A stretch of 64,000 nucleotides of DNA from Candidatus Merdivicinus intestinigallinarum. Its GTDB lineage: Bacteria; Bacillota; Clostridia; Oscillospirales; Ruminococcaceae. Location: positions 1-64,000 of the forward strand of contig DVOW01000037.1 in NCBI GenBank assembly GCA_018713335.1, in the 5' to 3' direction. The notes beneath the pieces are model-generated. The model saw only the letters and a list, made by a program, of their open reading frames with translations, was not told the DNA's origin and searched no databases. The position numbers were made by a program, and so were the translations under genes. This document shows positions 32,727 through 43,086 of the stretch, piece by piece (the stretch's first letter is position 1; every line of letters starts with the position of its first letter).

Positions 32727-33521
32727 TCAGAACCGTCCCCGTTCCAATTCCTCAATGCTGGGGACCATCAAACCCCGGCGCTCCAGCTCCTCGATGTCGT
32801 ATGAAGGCTCCCAGCTGTCCGTCCCGCCCCATCCGATCTGGGCAGGCGGCTCCGGCAGGATGTCCTTCTGGCCGCTGTCCAGGCAGGAGGTCAGGATGCC
32901 CCGGGCATAATTCCAGAGCTTGCCCTTACTGGCGGCCTTGTCCGCCGCCCAGCGCACCAGGCCTTCTGTGGCCCCCCGGTCCAGGATCTCCCGCAGCTCG
33001 GCGTTCCCGGCCACACCGGGCCGCAGCTTTTGCACATAGCGGAAAAGCTCCTGCCGGCTCTCGGAAAGCGGGGGCGCGGCAAGGCTGTTTACATTCCCAT
33101 TGGAATGCTCATTCCCATTGGCATTCGCATTCTCATTGGCATTGGCATTAACATTAACATTTGCATTAGCATTCTCATTAGGTTCGTCTTTGGTTTCGGT
33201 TTGGTTTGCCTTTGGTTTTGCTTCGGTTTCCATTTGGTCAGGCTTTAGTTCCGGCTTGCTTCGGCCCCGCCCCCCTTTTTTTCCGGCCTCGTACCGCCGC
33301 TGGTTTGCCTGCAATTGGGGCTTTATCAGGATGAAAATGGCCATGGGAGCGCCCTCCAGCTGGGGCTCCCGGCCGTTCAGCGCATACTCGCAGATGGCGG
33401 TAAAGACCGCCGCTTTTTCCTGGGGCTTCAGCTGGGCCGCCGCCTCGTAAAAACTGCGGTAAAAAACGAAGGACTCCCGGTCCACGGACGCATTGCTTTC
33501 TTTTTGAGAATTTTCTGCCAA
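32727..33521 (-). CDS. DUF6291 protein with a low-complexity Asn-Ala linker
   Basis: 264 aa. The N-terminal domain (residues about 14-85: FVFYRSFYEAAAQLKPQEK, AICEYALNGREPQL, IFILIKPQLQANQRRY) is the DUF6291 type usually found in phage replication-initiation proteins. A low-complexity linker (about 105-150) of Asn-Ala, Asn-Val and Asn-Glu dipeptides follows, then a C-terminal helical domain (about 155-215). No prophage genes are near. The start is TTG at 33521: AAAGGAGG sits 10 nt upstream, and the promoter begins only about 60 nt further up. Confidence 0.75.
   Translation of the reverse strand: MAENSQKESNASVDRESFVFYRSFYEAAAQLKPQEKAAVFTAICEYALNGREPQLEGAPMAIFILIKPQLQANQRRYEAGKKGGRGRSKPELKPDQMETEAKPKANQTETKDEPNENANANVNVNANANENANANGNEHSNGNVNSLAAPPLSESRQELFRYVQKLRPGVAGNAELREILDRGATEGLVRWAADKAASKGKLWNYARGILTSCLDSGQKDILPEPPAQIGWGGTDSWEPSYDIEELERRGLMVPSIEELERGRF
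33085..33205. repeat. Hexanucleotide-type minisatellite in the DUF6291 gene
   Basis: About 15-18 imperfect 6-bp units (ATTNNC on the plus strand, such as CATTAA, CATTGG, CATTCC) encode the alternating Asn-x linker. Because the unit is 6 bp, gain or loss of units keeps the frame. Confidence 0.8.
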
Positions 33522-33555
33522 CTTCTCGCAGCCTCCTTTAACATTCCTAAAGTGT

Positions 33556-33584
33556 ATTATAGAATAGCTGCCGCAATTTGTCAA
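33556..33584 (-). promoter_or_regulatory. Promoter of the DUF6291 gene
   Basis: On the minus strand TTGACA (33579-33584), a 17-nt spacer and TATAAT (33556-33561), both perfect consensus. This places the transcript start downstream of the most upstream in-frame TTG and supports the TTG start at 33521. Confidence 0.88.
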
Positions 33585-33601
33585 CCCCTCCCCAAAATGG
33601 G

Positions 33602-33634
33602 CAAAAAAGAAGGACGCCTTGTACGGGCGTCCTT
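33602..33634 (-). terminator. Minus-strand terminator hairpin
   Basis: GGACGCC/GGGCGTCC stem; on the minus strand it is followed by TTCTTTTTTG. It probably ends the cysK-hydroxyacid dehydrogenase transcript after it has crossed the family C repeat. Confidence 0.65.
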
Positions 33635-33639
33635 TAGGA

Positions 33640-33890
33640 TTAGAGAAAAAGAAAAGTTTTGGTCAAGCTTTTTCAAAAGCTTGTGGGGTTGAGGGGCAAA
33701 GCCCCCATCGCTTTCCGCAGAAAGCGAAATCTTGCTTTTCGCGCCTCGGGTGCGAACTATAAAAAAGAAAGCGAGCCCGCAGGCTCGCCGCGGATGACCC
33801 CGCGCCTGGATTTTGCTTGCAAAATCCAGGTTTGGAGCTTCCTAAAATTTCTCCACGGCTCATTTGCGTCAGCAAACCACATTTCCTTTT
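33640..33890. repeat. Family C multi-hairpin repeat
   Basis: The ordered hairpins are CAAGCT/AGCTTG (33664-33683), GGGGCAAAGCCCC, CGCTTTCCGCAGAAAGCG, a GCGAGCC/GGCTCGC stem (33771-33790), and CTGGATTTTG/CAAAATCCAG (about 33807-33830). The shared tail (GCTTCCTAAAATTTCTCCACGG, in two parts) ends in TTTGCGTCAGCAAA. The stems differ from other copies on both arms. Confidence 0.75.
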
Positions 33891-33904
33891 TCTTTTCAGA
33901 ATGC

Positions 33905-34861
33905 TCAATACCCCTGTTCCCGGTTGACCAAATGGGTAAAGGGCAGGCCTTCCCGATACCGTCTGAGGTTCTCCCCGCAGATCTCCACGATCCGGTCGTG
34001 GGTGGCGGGCAGATGGAACCCCCCGGAAACATGGGGCGTGATGAGGATGTTCTCGATCCCCCACATCCGGTGCCCTTCCGGCAGCGGCTCCGGGTCCGTC
34101 ACATCCAGCCCCGCACCAAGGAGCGCCCCGGATCCCACCGCGTCGCAGAGGGCCTCGGTGTCCACGGCGCTGCCCCTTCCGGCGTTGAGCAGGACGGCGC
34201 CCCGCTTCATCCTGCCAAGCCTTTCTCGGTCAAACAGTCCCCGGGTGGCCGGGGTTTCCGGGAGGGAGAGGAAAACAAAATCGGCCTCGGGGAGCATTTC
34301 GTCCAGCTTTTCCATGGTTTCCAGCCTGGAAAGCCAATCCGGCCGGACGCCGGGGGTCCGTTTGACCCCGGAAACGGTGCTGCCCAAGGCGGCCATCCGC
34401 TTCCCAAATTCCGAACCGATGTCCCCCAGCCCCACAACAAGGGTCCGGGAGCCGGAAATAGCTGTGACAGGGCCGTGATCCTCCCATTTTCCGGCCCTCT
34501 GGCTGTCCCGGTACTGGTGGAGCCGCTTGATGAGGCAAAGGAGCAGCCCCAGCATATGCTCCGCGATAGCCGGGCCGTAAGCTCCAGCAGCGTTGCACAG
34601 GGCCACCCCTTCCGGCAAAGCGCCGGGCGCTAAATAGCAGCCGTTTACCCCGGCGCTGCTGAGCTGAAGGAGCTTTAGGCCGGTGAGCTTCGGCAGCATC
34701 TCCGCCGAAGGGTTCCCCAGCACGGCCTCGATTTGGGAAAGCTCTGTTTCGGAAAGGCTTTCCAGCCTGCCGAAGAAAAATTCCGTGCCGGGAGCCTGCT
34801 TTTGCAGGGTCTCCCGGTGGGCTTCCGTTACCGGAAACAGTACCGCGATCTGTTTTGTCAT
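33905..34861 (-). CDS. D-isomer-specific 2-hydroxyacid dehydrogenase family protein
   Basis: 318-aa NAD(P)-dependent dehydrogenase. The Rossmann motif is VVGLGDIGSEFGKRMAALG (about 142-160). The catalytic triad is in NAGRGSAVD (Arg), LDVTDPEPLPEGH (Glu) and ITPHVSGG (His). The substrate is unknown: phosphoglycerate, lactate-like or other 2-hydroxyacids are possible. It follows cysK by 5 nt on the same strand, which raises the possibility of a serine/cysteine-related role, though it lacks the ACT domain of many SerA proteins. Confidence 0.88.
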   Translation of the reverse strand: MTKQIAVLFPVTEAHRETLQKQAPGTEFFFGRLESLSETELSQIEAVLGNPSAEMLPKLTGLKLLQLSSAGVNGCYLAPGALPEGVALCNAAGAYGPAIAEHMLGLLLCLIKRLHQYRDSQRAGKWEDHGPVTAISGSRTLVVGLGDIGSEFGKRMAALGSTVSGVKRTPGVRPDWLSRLETMEKLDEMLPEADFVFLSLPETPATRGLFDRERLGRMKRGAVLLNAGRGSAVDTEALCDAVGSGALLGAGLDVTDPEPLPEGHRMWGIENILITPHVSGGFHLPATHDRIVEICGENLRRYREGLPFTHLVNREQGY

Positions 34862-34866
34862 TTCTC

Positions 34867-35799
<933 letters not shown>

Positions 35800-35869
35800 A
35801 TTTAACACTCCTTATGGTAGATTTATTTAGGATTCCCGAAAGTTAGGTTGCCCCGAAATTTTTATAATT

Positions 35870-36290
35870 TCTTTCGTTGCGTTGGGTTTCTAAACGGCGG
35901 GATGAACCACCGTTTTCGGTACGGATTCCCCGAAATGTCATTCAGGTGAATCGTAGGGGCGGGGTTTCCCCGCCCGCTGTTTTTGGTAAATCAAACGATA
36001 ATGGGTTTGTAGGGACCGATGCCCACATCGGCCCGGCGTTTTTTCCGGGATGTTTCGGCGTTATACGCGGGACGGGAAACCCGTCCCCTACGATCGTTTT
36101 GGTGAAACAGGCGGGCGAACACAGTTTGCCCCTACAAAACGACAGAAAACGAAATCTTCCCATGACGGCGCAGCTTGTCGCGCCGTTCCAGCGGTGAATA
36201 AGGGGCTGTGCGGCCGCGCCGCGTCATCAAGCAAGCTTGCTGACTTTGGCGGCCCGGCCTCCGGGCCCGCCGGGTTTATGTTAATGATAC
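35870..36290. repeat. Intergenic hairpin repeats (A, B) between divergent cysK and tsaE
   Basis: The CGGCGGGATGAACCACCG module (about 35896) is followed by four family A units (35950-36140; CGGGGTTTCCCCG, CGATGCCCACATCG, CGGGAAACCCG and GCGAACACAGTTTGCCCC types). A minus-strand family B unit ends with GGCCCGGCCTCCGGGCC near 36270. No gene is seen here. Confidence 0.75.
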
Positions 36291-36339
36291 CTTACTTTTT
36301 GGAATGTGTCAACTATTTTAAGAAAATTCCCTGGGATTC

Positions 36340-36368
36340 TTGCAAAATCGGGCCGCCTATTGTATAAT
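36340..36368 (+). promoter_or_regulatory. Promoter of the tsaE-tsaB-rpiB-upp operon
   Basis: TTGCAA at 36340-36345, a 17-nt spacer and TATAAT at 36363-36368, 32 nt before the tsaE ATG. Confidence 0.75.
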
Positions 36369-36399
36369 GGTAAAAGATTATCAGAAAGGAACACTGCCC

Positions 36400-36822
36400 A
36401 TGCTCTCCTTTATTTCCCATTCCCCTCTGGAAACGGAAGCCATTGGGGCGGAATTGTCTCAAAAACTCCGGGGCGGCGACGTCCTGGCCTTCCGGGGCGG
36501 CCTGGGGGCCGGGAAAACCACCTTTACCCGGGGACTGGCCCAGGGCCTTGGCGCGGGAACGGAGGTTTCCAGCCCCACCTTCGCCCTGGTCCATGAATAT
36601 GACAGCGCTCCCCCTCTGTATCACTTCGACATGTACCGCATCGACACCCTGGACGACCTGTATTCCACCGGCTTTTTCGATTATTTGGGAAACGGCGGCA
36701 TCCTGGCCATCGAGTGGAGCGAGAATATCGACGGCGCGCTGCCGGAGGACACGATTTTCATCACCATTTCCCAAACCGGCCCGGATTCCCGGACCATCAC
36801 CGTGGAAGGAGGGAGATTTTGA
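36400..36822 (+). CDS. tsaE: tRNA threonylcarbamoyladenosine biosynthesis ATPase TsaE
   Basis: 140-aa P-loop protein needed with TsaB and TsaD to make t6A at position 37 of ANN-decoding tRNAs. The Walker A motif is GGLGAGKT (33-40). SSPTFALVHEYD and YHFDMYRID are typical of the family, as is the IEWSENI segment near the end. GAAAGGA precedes the ATG at 36400. The stop codon overlaps the TTG start of tsaB, and the two genes are coupled. No TsaD gene lies in this window. Confidence 0.95.
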   Translation: MLSFISHSPLETEAIGAELSQKLRGGDVLAFRGGLGAGKTTFTRGLAQGLGAGTEVSSPTFALVHEYDSAPPLYHFDMYRIDTLDDLYSTGFFDYLGNGGILAIEWSENIDGALPEDTIFITISQTGPDSRTITVEGGRF

Positions 36823-37547
36823 AGATCCTCGCACTGGAAACCTCCGCCCAGACCGCTTCCGCCGCCATTGTGGCGGAGGGCCGGATCCTGGCGGAAATCA
36901 ATATCACCGCCGGCCTGACCCACTCCCAGACCCTGATCCCGGCGGTCAACGCCCTGTTTGCAACCTCCCAGCTAACCCTTAGGGACATGGACCTGCTGGC
37001 GGTGAGCCACGGTCCCGGCTCCTTCACCGGCATCCGCATCGGCATCGGCGCGGTGAAGGGCATGGCCCAGGGGGCCAAGAAGCCCTGTTTGGGGATCTCC
37101 ACCCTGGAGGGCATCGCCAACAATTTCCGGGGCCTGCCAGGGATCGTCTGCCCGGTTATGGACGCCCGGTGCAAACAGGTTTACACGGCTCTGTTTGAAG
37201 GAAAGGACGGCGGCATGGAACGCCTTTGGCCCGACGACGCCCTTTCCATTGCGGATTTGGGCCAAAAGCTCCGGGAGCTGGGCAAACCGGTGACTTTAGC
37301 CGGCGACGGCGCGGAGCTTTGCTTCCGGGAGCTGTCGGAAGCCGTGCCGGGGCTCACCCTGGCCCCTGTCCAGTTGCGGCTCCAGCGGGCCGCCTGCGTG
37401 GGGCTTGCGGCGGCGGACGCCCTGGAAAATGGCGCTTCGCCCATCCCGGCGGCGGAGCTGATGCCCGTTTACCTGCGCCTGCCCCAGGCGGAACGGGAAC
37501 TGAAGAAAAAACTTGCCCAAACGAAAGGAAAGGAACCCACAACATGA
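36819..37547 (+). CDS. tsaB: tRNA threonylcarbamoyladenosine biosynthesis protein TsaB
   Basis: 242-aa ASKHA-fold partner of TsaD. It begins LKILALETSAQTASAAI and contains SHGPGSFTGIRIGIGAVKGMA and CPVMDARCKQVYTALF, all diagnostic of TsaB. The start is TTG at 36819, overlapping the tsaE stop as TTGA, with GGAGGGAG upstream; no ATG is available at the family's start position. The 3' end overlaps rpiB by ATGA. Confidence 0.95.
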   Translation: MKILALETSAQTASAAIVAEGRILAEINITAGLTHSQTLIPAVNALFATSQLTLRDMDLLAVSHGPGSFTGIRIGIGAVKGMAQGAKKPCLGISTLEGIANNFRGLPGIVCPVMDARCKQVYTALFEGKDGGMERLWPDDALSIADLGQKLRELGKPVTLAGDGAELCFRELSEAVPGLTLAPVQLRLQRAACVGLAAADALENGASPIPAAELMPVYLRLPQAERELKKKLAQTKGKEPTT

Positions 37548-37978
37548 TAGCACTTGCCAGCGACCACGGCGGATTCGCCCTGAAAGAAGAAATCAAAAAG
37601 CACCTGGACGGAAAAGGCGTCGCCTACGAGGATTTCGGCTGTTTCGCGCCGGAATCCTGCGATTACCCGGATATGGCCAAGCCCGCCTGCGAGGCGGTAG
37701 TATCCGGCCGCTGCGAAAAAGCGCTGCTCTTCTGCGGCACCGGCATCGGCATCTCCATGGCCGCAAACAAGATCAAAGGCATCCGGGCCTGCGCCTGCTC
37801 CGACGCCTTTTCCGCCAAATACACCCGGCTCCACAACGACGCCAACGCTCTCTGCCTGGGGGGCCGCGTGGTGGGCCCCGGCCTTGCCGCGGAACTGGTG
37901 GATATTTTCCTGGAAACCCCCTTTGAGGGCGGCCGCCACCAGACCCGGGTCGATAAAGTAATGGCTTTGGAAAAATAA
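37544..37978 (+). CDS. rpiB: Ribose-5-phosphate isomerase B
   Basis: Interconverts ribose-5-phosphate and ribulose-5-phosphate. 144 aa, the standard RpiB/LacAB length. The protein starts [17 protein letters not shown], has the active-site segment [19 protein letters not shown], and contains [15 protein letters not shown]. It overlaps tsaB by ATGA and precedes upp by 25 nt. A tsaE-tsaB-rpiB-upp order links tRNA modification with ribose and uracil salvage, though the functional link is probably only co-transcription. Confidence 0.95.
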   Translation: MIALASDHGGFALKEEIKKHLDGKGVAYEDFGCFAPESCDYPDMAKPACEAVVSGRCEKALLFCGTGIGISMAANKIKGIRACACSDAFSAKYTRLHNDANALCLGGRVVGPGLAAELVDIFLETPFEGGRHQTRVDKVMALEK

Positions 37979-38003
37979 AAATCATATATTGGAGGTATTT
38001 GCC

Positions 38004-38633
38004 ATGTCTGCTCCTATTATTCTCGACCATCCGCTGATCCAGCACAAAATTTCCCTGCTCCGGGACAAAAATACCGGTTCCAAGGACTTCCGGGAACTGG
38101 TTTCGGAGATCGCCATGCTCATGTGCTACGAGGCCACCCGGGACCTGCCTTTGAAAGAAGTGGAAATCGAAACCCCGGTTGCCATCGCCAAAACCAAGGT
38201 CATCAGCGGCCGGAAGGTTGCTTTCGTGCCCATTCTCCGGGCAGGCCTCGGCATGGTGGAAGGGATGCTGAACCTGGTACCCGCCGCCAAGATCGGCCAC
38301 ATCGGCATGTACCGGGACCCGGAAACCTTTGAGCCCCACGAGTATTACTGCAAGCTGCCCTCCGACATCACCAAGCGGGAAGTCATCGTCCTGGACCCCA
38401 TGCTGGCCACCGGCGGCAGCGCCATCGACGCCATCAGCCAGTTGAAGAGCAAGGGCGTGCAGCACATCAAGTTCCTGTGCATCATCGCGGCTCCGGAGGG
38501 GCTGGAGGCCCTGTCCAAGGCCCATCCCGACGTGCAGATTTACGCGGCGGCCAAGGACGAGTGCTTGAACGAGCACAAATACATCGTTCCCGGTCTGGGC
38601 GACGCCGGCGACCGCATTTTCGGCACCCGCTAG
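38004..38633 (+). CDS. upp: Uracil phosphoribosyltransferase
   Basis: Makes UMP from uracil and PRPP. 209 aa, the standard length. The start [21 protein letters not shown], the loop [15 protein letters not shown] and the PRPP motif [18 protein letters not shown] are typical, and the C-terminal uracil-binding region [12 protein letters not shown] is intact. GGAGGT precedes the ATG at 38004. The TAG stop is followed immediately by CGGCGAGCCGCCG of a family B repeat. Confidence 0.97.
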   Translation: MSAPIILDHPLIQHKISLLRDKNTGSKDFRELVSEIAMLMCYEATRDLPLKEVEIETPVAIAKTKVISGRKVAFVPILRAGLGMVEGMLNLVPAAKIGHIGMYRDPETFEPHEYYCKLPSDITKREVIVLDPMLATGGSAIDAISQLKSKGVQHIKFLCIIAAPEGLEALSKAHPDVQIYAAAKDECLNEHKYIVPGLGDAGDRIFGTR

Positions 38634-39420
38634 CGGCGAGCCGCCGCTGGCAATTCGACGCGGCGTTTCAGTTCCTATCCAACCGCTGGAACGCCGCGAC
38701 AGGCTGCGGCGTTATGGAAAGGTTTCATTTTCTATCGTTTTTATAAAACCAAACAGACAACGTTTTGTAGGGGCGCGCATTGCACGCCCGCCGGTGAATC
38801 ACAGCATTTTGTGGGATCGCGGGCGGCGGTCATCAAATTGATGACATGGCCACCCCTACAAATTATCGTGGCCTTTTCGTTAGGGTTGTAGGGGACGGGT
38901 TTCCCGTCCCGCCGTTTTTTCCGGAACATTTCGTATGATACGCGGGCGGATGTGGGCATCCGTCCGGTTTTTATGGATATTCCGGGAATTTTTGTAGGGG
39001 CGAACTGGGTTCGCCCGGCCCGCGTTTTTTGTCAAACCAACCGAAAAACGGTGTCGCGGGGGCCTATGCGGCGGGGCGGACGGAGAAAAACCGTTTGGTT
39101 TTACGCGGCGCCCATTCTTTTTTCGCGCAAAAAAAGAATGGGGAGAAAAATGCGCCAGGGGATAAACCCCTGGACCCCCGCCGCGGCCGCACACCACCAG
39201 ATGCGTATTGGCTGTACAAATTTTAGGACAGAGTACGTGGCGGGGTTTCGAATCATCGAGACGTTTCAATAGAAATGTAGGGAATGGGTTTCCCGTCCCG
39301 CCGGTTTTCCGGAATATTTCGTATGATACGCGGGCGGGGAAACTGTCGTGAATAAATTCACGACGGCCCCTACAATTTTGTTCGGGATGTTTCGGAGTAC
39401 CCCACTGTTAATCCGCCGGT
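38634..39420. repeat. Large intergenic repeat cluster (B, A, D, A)
   Basis: This is the longest non-coding gap (about 850 bp). A family B unit abuts upp, with tip ACGCCGCGACAGGCTGCGGCGT. Several family A units follow (38765-39030; one loop contains TCATCAAATTGATGA). A minus-strand family D unit (about 39045-39240) matches 190-375. A family A unit is interrupted by GTCGTGAATAAATTCACGAC (39345-39364). I find no gene in it. Confidence 0.75.
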
Positions 39421-39428
39421 TGCAGGGG

Positions 39429-39458
39429 TTGAAACACAGCATGGAATTGGTGTATAAT
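39429..39458 (+). promoter_or_regulatory. pcrA promoter
   Basis: TTGAAA at 39429-39434, an 18-nt spacer and TATAAT at 39453-39458, 33 nt before the start codon. Confidence 0.7.
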
Positions 39459-39490
39459 AATCCTATCACCATAAAGAAAAGGAAATGACT

Positions 39491-41860
39491 ATGCTGGAAC
39501 TGAAAGAGCGATACCTGGCGCTGAAAGACCAGGTTTTAGAAAAGCGCTTTTCCGCCATGAACCCTATGCAGCGGGAAGCCATTTTCCAAATGGAAGGCCC
39601 CGTCCTGATCTTGGCCGGGGCGGGCAGCGGCAAAACCACTGTCATTATCAACCGCATCGCCTATATGATCCAATTCGGCAACGCCAAACCCTCCGCCTGG
39701 ATGCCCAATGAGATCACCGAGGACCATCTGGCCATCCTCCAAGGCTACCTGGACGGCCAGGACGTCCCTCAGGAGGTTTTGGGCCAGCTCCTGGGCCATT
39801 ACCCGGTGCGCCCCTGGAACATCCTGGCCATCACCTTCACCAACAAGGCCGCCAATGAAATGAAGGACCGGCTGGAAGCCATGCTGGGGCTGGAGGGCCG
39901 GGACGTGGCCGCCTCCACCTTCCATTCCTGCTGCGTCCGGATCCTGCGGCGGGACATCGAACGGCTGGGCTACACCAAGAGCTTTACCATCTATGATACG
40001 GACGACAGCCTGCGGGTCATCAAAGACGCCATGGGCGAACTGAACATCAATGACAAGCTCTTCAAGCCCAAGGCGGTGCTGGGGGAGATCAGCCGGGCCA
40101 AGGACACCATGACCTCCCCAAAAGAGTACCTCCTCACCGTGGGCAGCGATTACCGGCGGCAGGAGATCGCCAAAGTCTACCAGAAATACCAGTCCAAGCT
40201 CCTGCAGGCCAACGCCCTGGACTTCGACGACATCATCTGCAAGACCGTGGAGCTTTTCGAGCAGTTCCCGGACGTGCTGGAATATTACCAGGACCGCTGG
40301 CGCTACATCCTGGTGGACGAATACCAGGACACCAACCACGCCCAGTTTAGGCTGGTGAGCCTCTTGGCCCGGAAATATCAAAACCTCTGCGTCGTCGGCG
40401 ACGACGACCAGAGCATTTACAAGTTCCGGGGGGCTTCCATTGAGAACATCCTGAGCTTTGAACAGCAGTTCCCCGGCACCGCCGTCATCCGCCTGGAGCA
40501 GAACTACCGTTCCACCCAGAACATCCTGGACGCCGCTAACGGGGTTATCCAAAACAATACCGGCCGCAAGGGCAAAAACCTCTGGACCCAAAACGGCGAA
40601 GGGGAGAAGATCGAACTGCGGAAGGTTGCCGACGAACGGGCCGAGGCCCAGTTCATCGCCGACACCATTGAGGAGGACGTGGCCAAAGGGATGCACTACG
40701 GCGACCACGCGGTCCTGTACCGGATGAACGCCCAGTCCGGCGTCATCGAGCAGCATTTCATCAAAGCCGGTATCCCCTACCGTCTGTTCGGCGGCACCAA
40801 ATTCTTCGAACGGAAGGAGATCCGGGATCTGGTGGCCTATTTGAGCGTCATCCACAACCCCAGCGACACCGTCCGCCTGCGCCGCATCATCAACGAGCCG
40901 AAACGCTCCATCGGCGAAGCCACCATGGCCGCCGCCGAGGAGATCTCCGCCCAGACGGGGCAGACCATCTTCGACGTCCTCCGGGATTCCGGCAGCTACA
41001 CCGCCCTTTCCCGGAAGGCCCCCGCCTTGACGGCCTTTGTGAGCATGATCGACACTCTGCGGGACGTGGCTTTGAACCAGCCTTTGGACATTTTGCTGGA
41101 CCAGCTCATGGAGATGAGTGGCTACGGCGCCATGCTGAACGCCCAGGGGGAGGAAGGCAAGACCCGCATGGAAAACATCGGCGAGCTGAAATCCACCATG
41201 GTGAAATACGAGCAGGCGAACCCCGAGGACGCCAGCCTTGCCGGGTTCTTGGAGGAGATCGCCCTGTACACCGACCTGGACACCATGAACAACGCCGAGG
41301 ACTGTGTGGTCTTGATGACCATGCATTCCTCCAAGGGGCTGGAGTTCCCCGTGGTGTTCCTGCCGGGCATGGAGGACGGCATCTTCCCTTCCGTCCGGGT
41401 CTTATACGACCAGGAGGAAATGGAGGAGGAACGGCGGCTGGCCTATGTGGGCATCACCCGGGCCAAGAAAAAACTTTATTTGACCCACGCCGCCACCCGC
41501 ATGGTCTTCGGCTCCACCAACCGGAACCGGGTGTCCCGGTTCGCCGAGGAGATCCCCAGGGAAAACCTGGAGACCGCCGACGACACCATCAAAAACTTCC
41601 GCCCCTTCGGCAGTATGCAGCGCCGTGTCCCGGAGCCGCCCCCAGCCTACACCCCTTCCGTTGCGGGCAGCAGCCGTCCCAAGGCCGCCCCGGCTAGTGT
41701 CAGCTTCAAAGTGGGCGACCGGGTGCGCCATAAGGTCTTCGGGGAAGGCACCGTCCTTTCCATCACGCCCATGGGCAACGACAACCTGGTGGAAACCGCC
41801 TTTGACCGGGTGGGCACGAAAAAGATCATGGCCAATTTCGCCAAGCTCCAAAAGGTATAA
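39491..41860 (+). CDS. pcrA: ATP-dependent DNA helicase PcrA (UvrD/Rep family)
   Basis: 789-aa SF1A 3'-5' helicase for repair and replication conflicts. Visible motifs are the Q motif and NPMQREA, Walker A AGAGSGKT (42-49), ITFTNKAANEMK, VDEYQDTN (motif II), DDDQSIYKFRGA (III), QNYRST (IV), TMHSSKGLEFPVVFLPGMEDG (V) and RRLAYVGITRAKKKL (VI). The C-terminal Tudor-like domain (KVGDRVRHKVFGEGTVLSI) contacts RNA polymerase in PcrA. The ATG at 39491 fits AAAAGGA better than the one at 39485. A GT8 gene follows after 11 nt. Confidence 0.96.
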   Translation: MLELKERYLALKDQVLEKRFSAMNPMQREAIFQMEGPVLILAGAGSGKTTVIINRIAYMIQFGNAKPSAWMPNEITEDHLAILQGYLDGQDVPQEVLGQLLGHYPVRPWNILAITFTNKAANEMKDRLEAMLGLEGRDVAASTFHSCCVRILRRDIERLGYTKSFTIYDTDDSLRVIKDAMGELNINDKLFKPKAVLGEISRAKDTMTSPKEYLLTVGSDYRRQEIAKVYQKYQSKLLQANALDFDDIICKTVELFEQFPDVLEYYQDRWRYILVDEYQDTNHAQFRLVSLLARKYQNLCVVGDDDQSIYKFRGASIENILSFEQQFPGTAVIRLEQNYRSTQNILDAANGVIQNNTGRKGKNLWTQNGEGEKIELRKVADERAEAQFIADTIEEDVAKGMHYGDHAVLYRMNAQSGVIEQHFIKAGIPYRLFGGTKFFERKEIRDLVAYLSVIHNPSDTVRLRRIINEPKRSIGEATMAAAEEISAQTGQTIFDVLRDSGSYTALSRKAPALTAFVSMIDTLRDVALNQPLDILLDQLMEMSGYGAMLNAQGEEGKTRMENIGELKSTMVKYEQANPEDASLAGFLEEIALYTDLDTMNNAEDCVVLMTMHSSKGLEFPVVFLPGMEDGIFPSVRVLYDQEEMEEERRLAYVGITRAKKKLYLTHAATRMVFGSTNRNRVSRFAEEIPRENLETADDTIKNFRPFGSMQRRVPEPPPAYTPSVAGSSRPKAAPASVSFKVGDRVRHKVFGEGTVLSITPMGNDNLVETAFDRVGTKKIMANFAKLQKV

Positions 41861-41871
41861 GGGGGTCTTTC

Positions 41872-42675
41872 ATGAACATTCTGGTTACTCTGGACCGGGG
41901 GTATCTTTCGCCCCTAAAGGTCATGCTCACTTCCCTGCTGGCCGCAAACCCGGATCCCGCCATCCATCTGTACATCCTCCATTCCTCTTTGACGGAGGAA
42001 GACTTGGCGGGGATCTCCGCCCTGGACGGTTCCGGGCGGTTCCAGGCGACGGGCATCCCGGTTGCGGACCCCCGCCTGGACAACGCCCCCACCACCGACC
42101 GCTACCCCAAGGAAATGTACTACCGGATCTTCGCCGCCCAATATCTGCCGGAAAGCCTGGACCGGATCCTCTATCTGGACCCGGACCTGATCGTCAACCT
42201 CCCCCTGGAGGAACTTTACGCCACAGATCTGGGGAACAACCTTTTTGCGGCGGCCACCCATGTGCAGGAAACCTTCCGCAAGCTCAACGAACTGCGGCTG
42301 GATATCGACGAGGGCGGCATTTACATCAATTCCGGCGTCATGCTCCTAAACCTCCCCCTCCTGCGGCGGGAACAGGATTTCGACGAAGTTTTCGCCTTTA
42401 TCGAGGCCCACAAAAAGCACCTGTTTTTACCGGACCAGGACATCCTGAGCGCCCTTTACGCCGGGCGGATCCTGGAGCTGGACCCTTTCCGGTACAACAT
42501 GACGGAAAGGCTCTTTGCCCTCCGGATCGACAGCGACGCCTGGCTCAATCTGGAGTGGGTGCGGAAAAACTCCGCCATTATCCACTACTGCGGCCGGAAC
42601 AAGCCCTGGAAGCCCAATTACCGGGGGAAACTGAACCTCTTTTACGACCACGTCCTGCGGGATATGGAAAAATAA
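41872..42675 (+). CDS. Glycosyltransferase family 8
   Basis: 267-aa retaining glycosyltransferase. It begins MNILVTLDRGYLSPLKVMLTSL and contains the metal-binding DxD as D103-P-D105 in RILYLDPDLIV. INSGVMLLNLPLLRRE and the final HYCGRNKPWK are typical of GT8 (galactosyl- or glucosyltransferases of the LgtC/GspA kind). GspA-like members act in general stress or surface polysaccharide synthesis. The acceptor is unknown. It is co-transcribed with pcrA, from which it is separated by 11 nt. Confidence 0.9.
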   Translation: MNILVTLDRGYLSPLKVMLTSLLAANPDPAIHLYILHSSLTEEDLAGISALDGSGRFQATGIPVADPRLDNAPTTDRYPKEMYYRIFAAQYLPESLDRILYLDPDLIVNLPLEELYATDLGNNLFAAATHVQETFRKLNELRLDIDEGGIYINSGVMLLNLPLLRREQDFDEVFAFIEAHKKHLFLPDQDILSALYAGRILELDPFRYNMTERLFALRIDSDAWLNLEWVRKNSAIIHYCGRNKPWKPNYRGKLNLFYDHVLRDMEK

Positions 42676-42689
42676 CAGGAAGCCCCCGG

Positions 42690-43030
42690 CAAAAGCTGGG
42701 GGGTCAGGCGGTTTGCTGGCGCAAATGAGCCGTGGAGAAAAATTTGGAAAATTCTAACCCGCCATTTTGCAGGCAAAATGACGGCGGCGGGTCATCGCCG
42801 GGCGGCTTTCGAGCCGCCTCTTTTTCTTTTTGTTCGCGGCCGGGCCGCGAAAAGTAGGATTTCGTTTTGCTGCGCGTTGTCAAGCAACTTGACAACAGCG
42901 ACCAAAGGCTCTGCCCGCCGTGAACTTTGTTCACGGAATGGAATTCCCGCCACCGGTCGTGAACTTGTTCACGACATGAAACAAGTTGGATCAAAACTTT
43001 TTCTTTTGCTCTATTGTGCAGTTCTACTTT
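42690..43030. repeat. Full-length family C repeat, left of the TSUP genes
   Basis: Runs from TTTGCTGGCGCAAA (about 42711) through the CCATTTTGC stem, GGCGGCTTT/AGCCGCC (42801-42818), TTCGCGG/CCGCGAA, and three further short palindromes including GTCGTGAACTTGTTCACGAC (42956-42975), to the AAACTTTTTCTTTT end. A similar copy lies in inverted orientation at 43895-44225. Confidence 0.75.
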
Positions 43031-43086
43031 TCAAATAGTTTTTTCGACAGACTGCCCCCGGCGAAGGCTGGGGGCTTTATCTCTGC

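Noticed and set aside
39536-41326. 596-aa open frame antisense to pcrA
   Set aside because: Antisense of a helicase with all motifs intact; no ribosome binding site and no recognisable domain.
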